This document shows positions 14,482 to 21,917 of a stretch of DNA of 28,497 nt, piece after piece. A program made the translations under genes and the position numbers. Each line of letters starts with the position of its first letter. Positions within the stretch are counted from its first letter, which is position 1. The stretch is from JBAZBO01 sp041671425. Lineage in GTDB: Bacteria; Patescibacteriota; WWE3; UBA101185; UBA10185. The stretch covers positions 1 through 28,497 of the forward strand of contig JBAZBO010000003.1 of the NCBI GenBank assembly GCA_041671425.1, given 5' to 3'. The notes under the pieces are model-generated. The model was given only the letters and a program-made list of their open reading frames with translations. It did no database searches and was not told where the DNA came from.

Positions 14482-16011
14482 ATGAGAAAGAAATACTATC
14501 TGTTCGGCTTATATATCCTGGGTCTCTTTATTGCCCTTTTTATACTAAATAGTAGGTACAAACCTGCAGAAGATATTACCACTCCACTTCCTCCTGTAGC
14601 TGTATCTCAGATAGTTAGAAAGGCTGCAGTTGCTGGTACTTTCTATCCTGCTGATAAGACACAGCTGGAAACGGCGATTAAAAAGTATCTTTCTGATGCA
14701 GTTCCCGTGACGGCAAGTGGGAGTCTGCGCATTTTGATCGTTCCTCATGCTGGGCTTGAATATTCTGGGCAAATAGCCGGCTCTGGGTTCAAACAACTAG
14801 AGGGAAACACCTATTCTAGGGTCATTATCCTGGGAGCCTCGCATAAGTCAGCATTTTCTTATATATCAGTGTTTCCTAGTGGCAAATGGGAAACACCTTT
14901 GGGATCGGTAGATATTGATGAAGACCTAGCCAATAACCTGATAGACCAAACTAAGGGTATCAAAGGCGATGTTGCGGCTCATAGTAATGAACATTCCCTA
15001 GAGGTTGAGTTGGTGTTTTTGCAGGAAGTGCTAAGTAATTTTAAGATTGTACCTATCCTGATCGGTCAGGTAGATGATCAAACTTTGGTATCCCTGGCTG
15101 ACAAGATCAGCCAAGCTACAGATGAGGATACGCTTTTGGTGGTAAGTACAGATCTATCTCATTACCCCACCTGGGAGACAGCTAAGCTGATTGATAGACA
15201 GACGATTGAATCTATAGTGTCGGGTGATGCTGAGAAGTTCAAAAGTACGGTCACAGAAATCGAAGGCAAAGCATATCCTGGAGTGGTGACTGCCGCTTGT
15301 GGTCATCAGGCGGTGTGGGTAGCACTCAAAGTAGCTCAATCACTGAAGCTAACTGATTTCAAAGAAATAGGATACGCAAACTCCGGGGATGTTATTGGAG
15401 ATAAGGCTAGAGTGGTTGGATATGGTGCCATAGGTATTTGGGGTGTCTTGCCAGAGCCAGTTGTCATAAAGCTTGATGAAAATACCCAGGAGGAAGCATT
15501 AAAGATCGCCGAAACTACCCTTCAGGCATATGTGAATGGTCAGAAGATTCCTGAGGTTGCAGCTAGGTCGAACGTTCTCGGGGAGCCCCTAGGCGCTTTC
15601 GTTACCCTTAGGAAGAATGGCCAGTTGCGCGGTTGTATAGGTAGCTTTGAGCCAAGAGAGTCGTTGGGTGCTGTTATACAGAATATGACTATAGCAGCCG
15701 CAAGCAAAGACCCACGTTTCAAACCTGTTACTGCTGATGAATTAAAAGATATTTCTATCGAGATCTCTGTAATGACTCCAAAAAGAAGGATCAACGATTG
15801 GCGAGACATAGTCTTGGGTGTGAATGGAGTGTCGCTTGAGAATGGTACCAGTTCAGGGACCTTCCTGCCGCAGGTAGCCACCGAGACCAAATGGCCACTG
15901 GAGGAATTCTTGTCCGAACTTTGTTCTCAGAAAGCCGGTCTCCCGCGGGGCTGCTACACTGATTCCTCTACTCACATTTATACTTTTGAAGCCCAAGTAT
16001 TTGGTGAGTAG
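14482..16011 (+). CDS. Membrane-anchored MEMO1 (AmmB)-AMMECR1 (AmmA) fusion protein
   Basis: 509 residues from the ATG at 14482 (a GTG at 14464 adds six residues but overlaps the -10 box). An N-terminal signal anchor (KKYYLFGLYILGLFIALFIL) precedes a MEMO domain, about 40-310: KAAVAGTFYPADKTQLE, ILIVPHAGLEYSGQIAGSGF, VIILGASHKSAF, NEHSLEVELVFLQ, LLVVSTDLSHYP and AACGHQAVWVAL. Residues about 330-505 form AMMECR1: GAFVTLRKNGQLRGCIGSFE, AAASKDPRF, ISIEISVMTPKRRI. These are components B and A of the AmmeMemoRadiSam group; the radical SAM partner is not in the window. The anchor would place both domains outside the membrane, which is notable. Reaction unknown. Confidence 0.88.
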   Translation: MRKKYYLFGLYILGLFIALFILNSRYKPAEDITTPLPPVAVSQIVRKAAVAGTFYPADKTQLETAIKKYLSDAVPVTASGSLRILIVPHAGLEYSGQIAGSGFKQLEGNTYSRVIILGASHKSAFSYISVFPSGKWETPLGSVDIDEDLANNLIDQTKGIKGDVAAHSNEHSLEVELVFLQEVLSNFKIVPILIGQVDDQTLVSLADKISQATDEDTLLVVSTDLSHYPTWETAKLIDRQTIESIVSGDAEKFKSTVTEIEGKAYPGVVTAACGHQAVWVALKVAQSLKLTDFKEIGYANSGDVIGDKARVVGYGAIGIWGVLPEPVVIKLDENTQEEALKIAETTLQAYVNGQKIPEVAARSNVLGEPLGAFVTLRKNGQLRGCIGSFEPRESLGAVIQNMTIAAASKDPRFKPVTADELKDISIEISVMTPKRRINDWRDIVLGVNGVSLENGTSSGTFLPQVATETKWPLEEFLSELCSQKAGLPRGCYTDSSTHIYTFEAQVFGE

Positions 16012-16013
16012 GT

Positions 16014-16019
16014 TATAAT
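16014..16019 (+). promoter_or_regulatory. -10 box TATAAT
   Basis: A perfect TATAAT ends 7 nt before the ATG at 16027, only 2 nt after the stop of the preceding gene. Confidence 0.55.
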
Positions 16020-16026
16020 CGTTCTT

Positions 16027-16566
16027 ATGAAAATACCTCAAAACACTATCAAATATTCGATCGGGTTACTTACCGTCATTGGTCTGCGACTCCTGCCTCA
16101 TCCTCCTAACGTAGAGCCTATTATGTCTACTATGATGCCCTTTTCGAAGAAATGGGGTTGGCTGTCCGGGATGCTCTTTTGTCTGTTTTCCGTACTATGC
16201 TTCGACCTTCTGACCAACACCTTGGGGGTGTGGTCATTGATGACTGTTGGCACTTATTCCCTGTTGGGTGCTCTCTCCGGGATTTATTTTAAGAATAAAG
16301 AGAGCAGTATTAAAAACTATTTGGCTTTCTCTGTAGCAGCGACTTTGGTTTACGATGCTATTACGGGTATTGGAGCTGGGATGTTATTTTTCAACCAATC
16401 CTTTATGGCCACGTTCATAGGGCAGATACCTTTCACTTTGTATCATTTGGGGGGAAATATAGTTCTATGCAGTGTTGTATCCCCTATTCTTTTCAGATGG
16501 GTGATCACTAATCCTGAGCTTGAGACTACCAAGGTCTTTAGGAAAGTCGCTTTGGTATTAAAGTAA
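16027..16566 (+). CDS. ECF S-component-like / DUF6580-like membrane protein
   Basis: 179 residues, five or six membrane helices. GLRLLPHPPNVEPIMSTMMPFSK near the N-terminus (RLLPHPPN-x-xPI) followed by a Gly/aromatic helix and DLLTNTLGVWSLMTVGTYS matches the DUF6580 and ECF-transporter S-component style, where this region forms the substrate pocket. S-components capture vitamins or metals for an energising module; none is nearby. A downstream helix has ATLVYDAITGIGAGMLF. The substrate cannot be told. Confidence 0.6.
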   Translation: MKIPQNTIKYSIGLLTVIGLRLLPHPPNVEPIMSTMMPFSKKWGWLSGMLFCLFSVLCFDLLTNTLGVWSLMTVGTYSLLGALSGIYFKNKESSIKNYLAFSVAATLVYDAITGIGAGMLFFNQSFMATFIGQIPFTLYHLGGNIVLCSVVSPILFRWVITNPELETTKVFRKVALVLK

Positions 16567-16697
16567 TCCTATAAGCCCAAACTTGCCAAACCCCCTATTT
16601 TACTGGTATAAGGTCTTAAGTCCTATGGACCCTGCTTCTGTAGACCCCCTGGGTCGCAATACAACCGAATACCGCAAAAACCTAAAGGATAATACTT

Positions 16698-16950
16698 ATG
16701 TGGACAATAGCTCTAAAAGTAATCGAATATTTTGTAATAGGCTTTGTTTTTGGCCACACAAAGGACCTATTGGATTTCAAAAGGCAAATCATTAGGTGCG
16801 GCCCTCTTAGTGTTTTTTGAGAACTTCATTGCTTTCTACATCATTTATAAGATTTCCAACTCTTTCAGCACTGAGTGGCCACTGTTTATTTCCTATGCAA
16901 TAGGCAATTCCCTAGGAACCTATATTAATCTTGAAAAAGTCCCCTTTTGA
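16698..16950 (+). pseudogene. DUF5698-like small membrane protein, broken by a +1 frameshift
   Basis: From the ATG at 16698 (SD-like AAAGGA about 9 nt upstream) the frame reads MWTIALKVIEYFVIGFVFGH, TKDLLDFKR, then stops at 16818-16820. The adjacent frame continues in register as KSLGAALLVFFENFIAFYII and ends YINLEKVPF at 16950. Skipping one base near 16785 joins them into about 83 residues with the layout of a DUF5698/YebE-like membrane domain (helix, charged turn, helix, G-Y/N-Y end). Either the gene is inactivated, the assembly has an indel, or there is a programmed +1 shift. Similarity to homologues across the junction is my inference. Confidence 0.6.
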
Positions 16951-16966
16951 ATACAACTTCTTAGTT

Positions 16967-16972
16967 TATAAT
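16967..16972 (+). promoter_or_regulatory. -10 box TATAAT of the hydrolase gene
   Basis: TATAAT ends 6 nt before the ATG at 16979. It lies inside the longer frame that opens at 16931, so the shorter start is preferred. Confidence 0.55.
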
Positions 16973-16978
16973 TACCAC

Positions 16979-17848
16979 ATGACTCATGGTGGCTTTCTAG
17001 TTCAGGTTGCGACTTCCGACGGCATTTACCTGCATGGCTATTACTCCCCCGCCGAGAATAAGAAGGCATGTGTACTTCATATCCATGGTTTCGATGGTAA
17101 CTTCTATCAGGATGATTATATTAATGTGCTAGAGCAAGAGCTTGGGAAGAGTGGTATTGGGTTTCTCACAGTAAATACCCGTGGCTGCGGGAAGAATACC
17201 AGCTTCAAAACGATTGAGGGTAGATATAGAAGGATAGGTACGAGATATGAATTGTTGGAGGATGCCCATCTGGACATAACTGCATGGGTGAAGTTCCTAA
17301 TTGAGGATAGCACTGAGGAGATAATCCTTGCTGGTCATTCCTTGGGGACGATGAAAGTGGTCAGGTACCTTTTTGAGGGTGAACTCAAGGATAGAATAAC
17401 AAGGCTGATCCTTTTGGCACCATTTGATAAGAAGGGTTTGATTGCGCCAATCCTAAATAAGGATATGGATGCTCTGCGCAGCATAGCAGACAAGATTTCG
17501 GATACAGGTGGTGGACCAAAGACAAGGTCTTCTGGTTTTGGTCCTGTATCAACAAAGACATTTCTAAGTTGGTATAGGCAGGATGATCTGGGTAGGATGT
17601 TTGAGTTTTGCAACGAGGATTACGATTTTCCGATATTAGAGCAGATAAAAGTGCCCACGCTAATTGTGGTTGGGTCAAAGGATGAGTTTTTTCACTTGAG
17701 TAACCCGGATCATCCGGAAGAAGCCATGAGTATTTTGCTCAAGCACATTTCCAACTCTAGAGGAAAGATTATAGAAAACTCTGACCACGCCTTCAGGTCT
17801 TATGAAAATGCGATGGCTAGGGAAGTGGCTGAGTTTCTCAATAGCTAA
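16979..17848 (+). CDS. Alpha/beta hydrolase, DUF1749-like
   Basis: 289 residues from the ATG at 16979, where the conserved part begins; the TTG at 16931 would add 16 residues that overlap the end of the DUF5698-like gene. Hydrolase fold: VLHIHGFDGN (oxyanion hole strand), VNTRGCGKN, nucleophile Ser in LAGHSLGTMK, acid Asp in VVGSKDEFF, and His in NSDHAFRS. The family-like layout (Gly loop, nucleophile elbow, late Asp and His) is complete, so it should be active. Similar to DUF1749 esterase-like proteins. Cytoplasmic, no signal peptide. Substrate unknown. Confidence 0.85.
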   Translation: MTHGGFLVQVATSDGIYLHGYYSPAENKKACVLHIHGFDGNFYQDDYINVLEQELGKSGIGFLTVNTRGCGKNTSFKTIEGRYRRIGTRYELLEDAHLDITAWVKFLIEDSTEEIILAGHSLGTMKVVRYLFEGELKDRITRLILLAPFDKKGLIAPILNKDMDALRSIADKISDTGGGPKTRSSGFGPVSTKTFLSWYRQDDLGRMFEFCNEDYDFPILEQIKVPTLIVVGSKDEFFHLSNPDHPEEAMSILLKHISNSRGKIIENSDHAFRSYENAMAREVAEFLNS

Positions 17849-17860
17849 ACCTGTAGTACT

Positions 17861-17889
17861 TTACAACTCCCCTCCTTCAGTAATAGAAT
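17861..17889 (+). promoter_or_regulatory. Promoter TTACAA-N17-TAGAAT of the HbpS-like gene
   Basis: TTACAA (17861-17866) and TAGAAT (17884-17889) are 17 nt apart. Initiation near 17896 would give a leader of about 44 nt, unlike most genes in the window. The leader holds a short GC-rich hairpin (CCCTGGC / GCCAAGG). Confidence 0.55.
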
Positions 17890-17927
17890 AGTGACCCTGG
17901 CGGTTTGCCAAGGATTCAAATATTCCC

Positions 17928-17935
17928 AAGGAGGG
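17928..17935 (+). promoter_or_regulatory. Strong ribosome binding site AAGGAGGG
   Basis: Near-perfect anti-SD complement 4 nt before the ATG at 17940. It is one of few clear SD sites here and fits a leadered, well translated mRNA. Confidence 0.7.
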
Positions 17936-17939
17936 AGAA

Positions 17940-18449
17940 ATGTTCGAGAACATGGGTGAGGTTCAGGCGTTGCGGGCCATGATTGTAAAGGCTCAGGAGT
18001 TGGGCTTGAAAGGGGTTGGGGCCGCTCTTACCGATCACGCCAGTAAGGATGCTAAAGAGGAGAAAATCGGTAGGGTATGGGATCCCTTGATCGTAAACAT
18101 CGGGAAGCCTTTTGATAACGGAATTGACTATTGGGGAATCTGCATGTACATGATCTCCGAGATGTTACGAACAGGAAAACCTGCTGGTACCGTTGTGGGT
18201 GCCGAGTATCCTGCGGGCGAACCCAGAAACCCGACAGGGGGGCTTGTTATCGAGAAAGACAATCTAAGGTTTTATGTGGCCTTCGCGGGGGGTACGGAGG
18301 AACAAAATGTACAGGTTGCGCAGGCCGGCATAGATGCTTTCTGTGAATATCGCGATGAGGTGAAGGAAGCCCATCACAGATTGAACGAGTCCCTTTCAGT
18401 CCTTGGTAACCTGCTTGGATTTGTTGGATTTGGGATCCCCAACGACTAA
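17940..18449 (+). CDS. HbpS/GlcG-like protein
   Basis: 169 residues, no signal peptide. The C-terminal part, RFYVAFAGGTEEQNVQVAQAGIDAF, matches the conserved end of the HbpS/GlcG family (GVSGG-x-EQD-x-x-x-A-x-AG), and the helical N-terminal ALRAMIVKAQELGLKGVGAA matches its start (aleka-x-g). HbpS proteins bind haem or related cofactors; GlcG is of unknown role. The middle is less like the family, so this is a moderate assignment. A strong SD and promoter suggest it is well expressed. Possible haem handling would fit the cytochrome genes 2 kb downstream. Confidence 0.55.
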   Translation: MFENMGEVQALRAMIVKAQELGLKGVGAALTDHASKDAKEEKIGRVWDPLIVNIGKPFDNGIDYWGICMYMISEMLRTGKPAGTVVGAEYPAGEPRNPTGGLVIEKDNLRFYVAFAGGTEEQNVQVAQAGIDAFCEYRDEVKEAHHRLNESLSVLGNLLGFVGFGIPND

Positions 18450-18486
18450 CCCAGCTGCTTGAAGAACGTGTTCTGACATGTACGCG

Positions 18487-18515
18487 CCTTACCTATAGCA
18501 TTAGTGATAGTAAGG
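18487..18515. terminator. Possible hairpin between convergent genes
   Basis: CCTTA(c)CTAT pairs with ATAG TAAGG around a 10-nt loop, between the HbpS-like gene and the convergent Nudix gene. No T-run on either strand, so only a weak terminator candidate. Confidence 0.25.
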
Positions 18516-18549
18516 AGCTTTCGTACTCAGACCCCTCGCTTGGTTGGTG

Positions 18550-19241
18550 TTAAAACTTTTCTATGTAGTACTTTTCTTCTTTGAACTTAAAATCCTTTTT
18601 CAGATACCAATTCAAAATATCGTCCTCATTGTGGTATTTGGGGATAATTTCCTAAATTCCTCCACGGTATAGAAGCCATTGTTCCCCTCTTGGGTCTTGT
18701 CCGCAATGTCACCTTCCAGATCGTACGCCTCCACTACATGGAAGAATTTATCCTCCAGCTGTTCCATAGTGTTTTTATCGTAGACCATTTCGTGCAATTC
18801 GTAACATAATTTGAACTTACCCCTCATTCCCGCCTCTTCTTCCATTTCTCTTCCGGCGGTCATCTCCAAAGTCTCACCAAACCTCACTTTCCCAGTCATG
18901 AAGCCCCAGTAGCCAAAATAAGGCTCCTTTGTCCTTTGTTGGATCAAAAACTTTTCCTCTTTTCCGAATTTCATATGGGGAATCACCAAAACCCCTACTT
19001 TTGGTTGTTTTTCCAAGGTGTGAGTATTGGTGTCTATTTTTCCTGCCAGCATTTTCCCTTTGCTAGAAAGGCTGTAAGAATACCTTTCCTTGACTATAAA
19101 TCCCTCTGCTAAGAGGCACCTTACGTGATAGCTAAAGTCATCCGTGCCTAGGGAGTCAATATTCAGCTCCTTGAATCTCGCCCCTGGCTTAAACAGTAGT
19201 AGGGACAGAATCTTCATTTGTATTGGGTTTATATTTTCCAT
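18550..19241 (-). pseudogene. Winged-helix Nudix protein, frameshifted near its C-terminus
   Basis: N-terminal winged helix (MENINPIQMKILSLLLFKPGA, then RFKELNIDSL, LLAEGFIVKE), then a Nudix domain with the box GKVRFGETLEMTAGREMEEE plus AG, complete for catalysis. NrtR- or MutT-like regulator/hydrolase. I start at ATG 19241, as the TTG at 19277 is the -35 element. The original frame stops at 18612 with an odd tail (NTTMRTIF), but re-reading one base at 18648 (a -1 shift in AGGAAATT) opens HNEDDILNWYLKKDFKFKEE and IEKF, a typical Nudix end, closing at 18550. Merged length about 230 residues. Likely a one-base deletion (real or an assembly error). The enzyme core is upstream of the shift. Confidence 0.75.
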
Positions 19242-19248
19242 GCCTGCA

Positions 19249-19277
19249 TTATTACCAGTGTTGCAAGGCATATTCAA
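19249..19277 (-). promoter_or_regulatory. Promoter TTGAAT-N17-TAATAA of the Nudix gene
   Basis: On the minus strand TTGAAT (19272-19277), 17 nt, TAATAA (19249-19254) with a TG extension, ending 7 nt before ATG 19241. This is what rules out the upstream TTG start. Confidence 0.6.
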
Positions 19278-19352
19278 GTGAAACTGATTTCACTAAGTGT
19301 TGTCGATTAAGTTCAATGAAAGCTGGTGAGGTAAAGATCCTCTAGTGCCCTA

Positions 19353-19361
19353 TGCTAGAAT
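19353..19361 (+). promoter_or_regulatory. Extended -10 promoter TGcTAGAAT
   Basis: TGcTAGAAT ends 6 nt before the ATG at 19368. Confidence 0.6.
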
Positions 19362-19367
19362 TGAGAT

Positions 19368-19712
19368 ATGAAAAAATACATCTTCATCTGGGCCATATTC
19401 TGGGTCGTTGTTTACGCTATTGTTTCCAAAACCGGTTACCCTGATGCTGCCACTGGAGTATTGGGAGCAGCAGCCCTCAGCCTTTTTTTTGTGATAAAAA
19501 TCATTGGCAGCTCCTGGAGCGGTGAAGTTATGGAGATCAAAACAGAACACGAGTACCGTTCTGATGATGATGGGGGGCATACGCGGGATATTGATTATGC
19601 CTATGTTAAATTGGCAAACGGTAAGGTAAAAAAGATCCAAGATCTGGGTTGGAAAGTTGGAGACAAGTTGGCAAGAAAGAGCGGTCAATTCAAACCCAAA
19701 CTTGTTTCCTAG
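19368..19712 (+). CDS. Small membrane protein with a C-terminal SH3-like domain
   Basis: 114 residues. Two membrane helices (about 3-20 and 29-47), then a soluble ~65-residue beta-rich domain: SGEVMEIKTEHEYRSDDDGG, YAYVKLANGKVKKIQDLGWK, VGDKLARKSGQFKP. The strand pattern (SG-x-V, DYAYVKLANGK, VGDKL-x-K) recalls the small SH3-like domains near membrane proteins of unknown role. Own leaderless-type promoter. Function unknown. Confidence 0.6.
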   Translation: MKKYIFIWAIFWVVVYAIVSKTGYPDAATGVLGAAALSLFFVIKIIGSSWSGEVMEIKTEHEYRSDDDGGHTRDIDYAYVKLANGKVKKIQDLGWKVGDKLARKSGQFKPKLVS

Positions 19713-19738
19713 TCCAGCTCTAATTTCTTCCTCTGGAG

Positions 19739-19744
19739 TATACT
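19739..19744 (+). promoter_or_regulatory. -10 box TATACT of the flavocytochrome gene
   Basis: TATACT ends 6 nt before the TTG at 19751, supporting that unusual start. If the ATG at 19760 is used instead, the leader is about 9 nt. Confidence 0.45.
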
Positions 19745-19750
19745 TAGCGG

Positions 19751-21046
19751 TTGAATAATATGGGTACAAAGCATTTGGGTGATAGATTAATAATTCTCAT
19801 TGCTTTACTGACTGTTTTGATATTTCTCGGGGCAAAGCAGGATATTTCGCATGGCCCTACGAATCCACTTCTTTTCTTCAGCCAATTGTTTGCGGTACTT
19901 GGGGCTGTGCTTTTCAGCTTGTCTTTTGTAATAAGCTCAAGAGCCCGATTCATTGAAAGACTACTTGATGGGTTATCAGATGCATACAAGACGCATCACT
20001 TCATAGGTGCTTTAGGTTTTACACTTCTTATTAACCACCCAGTTCTTCTAATCTTAAAAGCTTTTTTTAATGAGAGTTCTACAAAACTTTACTTTCTTCC
20101 GGTTGGGCCTGTTTCCTATTCCTATGGAATTATTGCGCTATATTCCTTAATAGCTTTGATAGTGGTCACCCTTTTTATAAATTTACCGTACAACACATGG
20201 AAATTTACGCACACGTTTATGGGGCTCTCCCTGATTTTCGCATTGGCGCACGTTTTCAATATCCAAAGTGATGTATCACGGAATTTGGCTTTAGAGATTT
20301 GGGTAAAGGCTTTTTTACTTCTTGGCTGCTTGGCCTATCTGTATAAGATACTTCTTTATAGAAAACTCTCAGGGTCATACCTGTACAAACTGGTGGGACT
20401 AGACACGACAGGAAAAGTCTTAAATCTTTTCGCTTTCCCCAAAGGCAAACCCATTACGTTTAGTGCTGGTCAGTACGCCTTTATTAGAGTTCTTGATAAT
20501 AAGGGGATTTCAAGGGAGGAACATCCGTTTTCCATAGTTGAACAGATGACAGATGGTAAGGTCACCTTTTCCATCAAGAAAAGTGGGGACTACACGAACA
20601 GGTTGGATGATCTAAAGGTTGGCAATTCCCTTCAGATCATTGGGCCTTTTGGACTAATTCATAAAAAAATAAATACTAAGCAAGATTGTGTATTTATTGC
20701 AGGTGGTATAGGTATAACTCCTTTTGTAGGAGCTGTTAAGGTGGCTCTGGATCTGGGGAGAAAGGCCTATCTTTTCTACAGTATCCGTGAGCAGTCGGAA
20801 AACTTATATGACGATAGATTCAGGGACCTATCAGGAAAGTCCGATAAGCTGCATTATGAACTTTGGATGTCCAATGTTCAGGGAAGACTCAGTATTTCTA
20901 GCATCCAAGACAAGGTTGGAGCTCTAGATAACAAACTTTTTCTTATATGCGGGCCCAAAGCTATGATGTATGACCTGAGCAAACAGTTAAAAGAAAAAGG
21001 CGTAAAGTCCGAGAATATTTATATGGAGGACTTTGCTCTGAGATGA
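19751..21046 (+). CDS. Ferric-reductase-like transmembrane flavocytochrome
   Basis: 431 residues (TTG start; ATG at 19760 possible). The N-terminal half has six membrane helices with two bis-His pairs spaced 13 residues: H83 and H96, H154 and H167, as in ferric reductases and NADPH oxidases holding two b haems. The C-terminal half is a ferredoxin-reductase-type module: FSAGQYAFIRV and EEHPFSIVE (FAD), GGIGITPFVGAV (NAD(P) Gly loop), LICGPKAMMYDLS, and the end EDFALR. It should pass electrons from NAD(P)H via FAD and two haems across the membrane. It overlaps the b5-like gene by 4 nt (ATGA), so the two are a translational unit. Final acceptor unknown. Confidence 0.85.
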   Translation: MNNMGTKHLGDRLIILIALLTVLIFLGAKQDISHGPTNPLLFFSQLFAVLGAVLFSLSFVISSRARFIERLLDGLSDAYKTHHFIGALGFTLLINHPVLLILKAFFNESSTKLYFLPVGPVSYSYGIIALYSLIALIVVTLFINLPYNTWKFTHTFMGLSLIFALAHVFNIQSDVSRNLALEIWVKAFLLLGCLAYLYKILLYRKLSGSYLYKLVGLDTTGKVLNLFAFPKGKPITFSAGQYAFIRVLDNKGISREEHPFSIVEQMTDGKVTFSIKKSGDYTNRLDDLKVGNSLQIIGPFGLIHKKINTKQDCVFIAGGIGITPFVGAVKVALDLGRKAYLFYSIREQSENLYDDRFRDLSGKSDKLHYELWMSNVQGRLSISSIQDKVGALDNKLFLICGPKAMMYDLSKQLKEKGVKSENIYMEDFALR

Positions 21047-21444
21047 TAAAAAAGATTGTATTGGTCAATTTGATCTTGGTTGCCCTGGTAATGGCTTTTA
21101 TTGTTGGGAGCAGTACCAAACCTGCTAGTTCTGTAATTGAACCGACTGCTGTGAGTAAAACAGAAACAACTGCTAGTACAGTACCAGATGCGGTAATAAA
21201 GAAAGCGGATACTGTACCGGCCAAGTCTGTACAGACAGTTGCAGCTACAACTCCCCCAATCAAGGTAGTACCTGACAATAGGTGCATTATTACAGTCGAT
21301 GGAAGCAGGTATGATGTTACAGAATATAGGGATAAGCACTCTGGTGGAGATATCTTTACTTGTGGTACTGATATGACGTCTGTGTTCAACGATCAACACG
21401 ATTCAGGCACACTCAAAAAGATGGTCCCTTATCTATTGAAGTAA
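21043..21444 (+). CDS. Membrane-anchored cytochrome b5-like protein
   Basis: 133 residues: signal anchor (KKIVLVNLILVALVMAFIVG), a Thr/Ala/Val/Pro-rich linker of about 50 residues, then a b5 haem domain: CIITVDGSRYDVTEYRDKHS and GGDIFTCGTDMTSVFNDQHD. H99 in HSGG and H119 in DQHDSG are the expected axial haem ligands; C81 and C107 could form a disulfide. The domain would sit outside the membrane and could take electrons from the flavocytochrome it overlaps by 4 nt. Confidence 0.85.
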   Translation: MIKKIVLVNLILVALVMAFIVGSSTKPASSVIEPTAVSKTETTASTVPDAVIKKADTVPAKSVQTVAATTPPIKVVPDNRCIITVDGSRYDVTEYRDKHSGGDIFTCGTDMTSVFNDQHDSGTLKKMVPYLLK

Positions 21445-21472
21445 TGAAGAAAAACTTTATTCACAAAACCTT

Positions 21473-21481
21473 TGCTATAAT
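21473..21481 (+). promoter_or_regulatory. Extended -10 promoter TGcTATAAT
   Basis: TGcTATAAT, a perfect extended -10, ends 6 nt before the ATG at 21488. Confidence 0.65.
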
Positions 21482-21487
21482 CAGAGC

Positions 21488-21694
21488 ATGAACTTTTTAC
21501 CTAGTATCCTACAAAATCCCGCTATCTTTTATGCTTTGATTGCCTGGTCTTTGGTTTGGAAAGGTGTCGCCCTGTGGAAGTCTGCTCGGGCCAATCAGAG
21601 GGGTTGGTTTGTTGCGTTATTGGTAGTAAATACTATTGGGATCTTGGAAATGATCTACATTTTTCTTGTCAGCAGAAAAGAACCCCAAGCCTAG
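21488..21694 (+). CDS. DUF5652 small membrane protein
   Basis: 68 residues with two helices (about 12-30 and 40-60). LIAWSLVWKGVALWKSAR followed by GWFVALLVVNTIGILEMIYI is the DUF5652 signature, a family common in CPR genomes and of unknown role. It is convergent with hypC, with stops only 4 nt apart. Confidence 0.78.
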   Translation: MNFLPSILQNPAIFYALIAWSLVWKGVALWKSARANQRGWFVALLVVNTIGILEMIYIFLVSRKEPQA

Positions 21695-21698
21695 GATC

Positions 21699-21896
21699 TT
21701 ATTTCCAAGCCCTACTAGCCGCTTCAGCCTCTTTTCTAGTAAGCTTTTTCACTACAATTCCCATCTGTATGAGTACATAGTCACCTACCTCTACAGGTAC
21801 TCCTCCGTCCAGTACTTGCCTCTCTTCTTCAGGATACTGGACTAAGAGCTTCATGCCGTCTATTTTTTTAACTATTCCTGGTATTGCTAAACACAT
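21699..21896 (-). CDS. hypC: Hydrogenase assembly chaperone HypC
   Basis: 65 residues starting MCLAIPGIVKKI; Cys2 is the catalytic residue exposed after Met removal, used with HypD to build the Fe(CN)2CO group. Then YPEEERQVLDGGVPVEVGDYVLIQMGIVV, the usual OB-fold. It sits among the hydrogenase genes though on the opposite strand. HypA, B, D, E and F are not in the window and must be elsewhere. It shares a divergent promoter with the EEP-family gene. Confidence 0.92.
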   Translation of the reverse strand: MCLAIPGIVKKIDGMKLLVQYPEEERQVLDGGVPVEVGDYVLIQMGIVVKKLTRKEAEAASRAWK

Positions 21897-21903
21897 ATCT
21901 GTT

Positions 21904-21911
21904 ATTATACT
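21904..21911. promoter_or_regulatory. Overlapping divergent -10 boxes, hypC and EEP gene
   Basis: One 8-bp stretch holds TATAAT on the minus strand (21904-21909, 7 nt from the hypC ATG) and TATACT on the plus strand (21906-21911, 6 nt from the TTG at 21918). Both would give leaderless transcripts from one shared AT-rich core. Confidence 0.6.
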
Positions 21912-21917
21912 TTCGCT

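Noticed and set aside
16583..16795. 70-residue open frame before the DUF5698-like gene
   Set aside because: No membrane or domain pattern; it is a shadow over spacer and the frameshifted gene.
16931..16978. TTG start for the alpha/beta hydrolase
   Set aside because: The extra 16 residues overlap the preceding coding end and the -10 box; the conserved part starts at the ATG at 16979.
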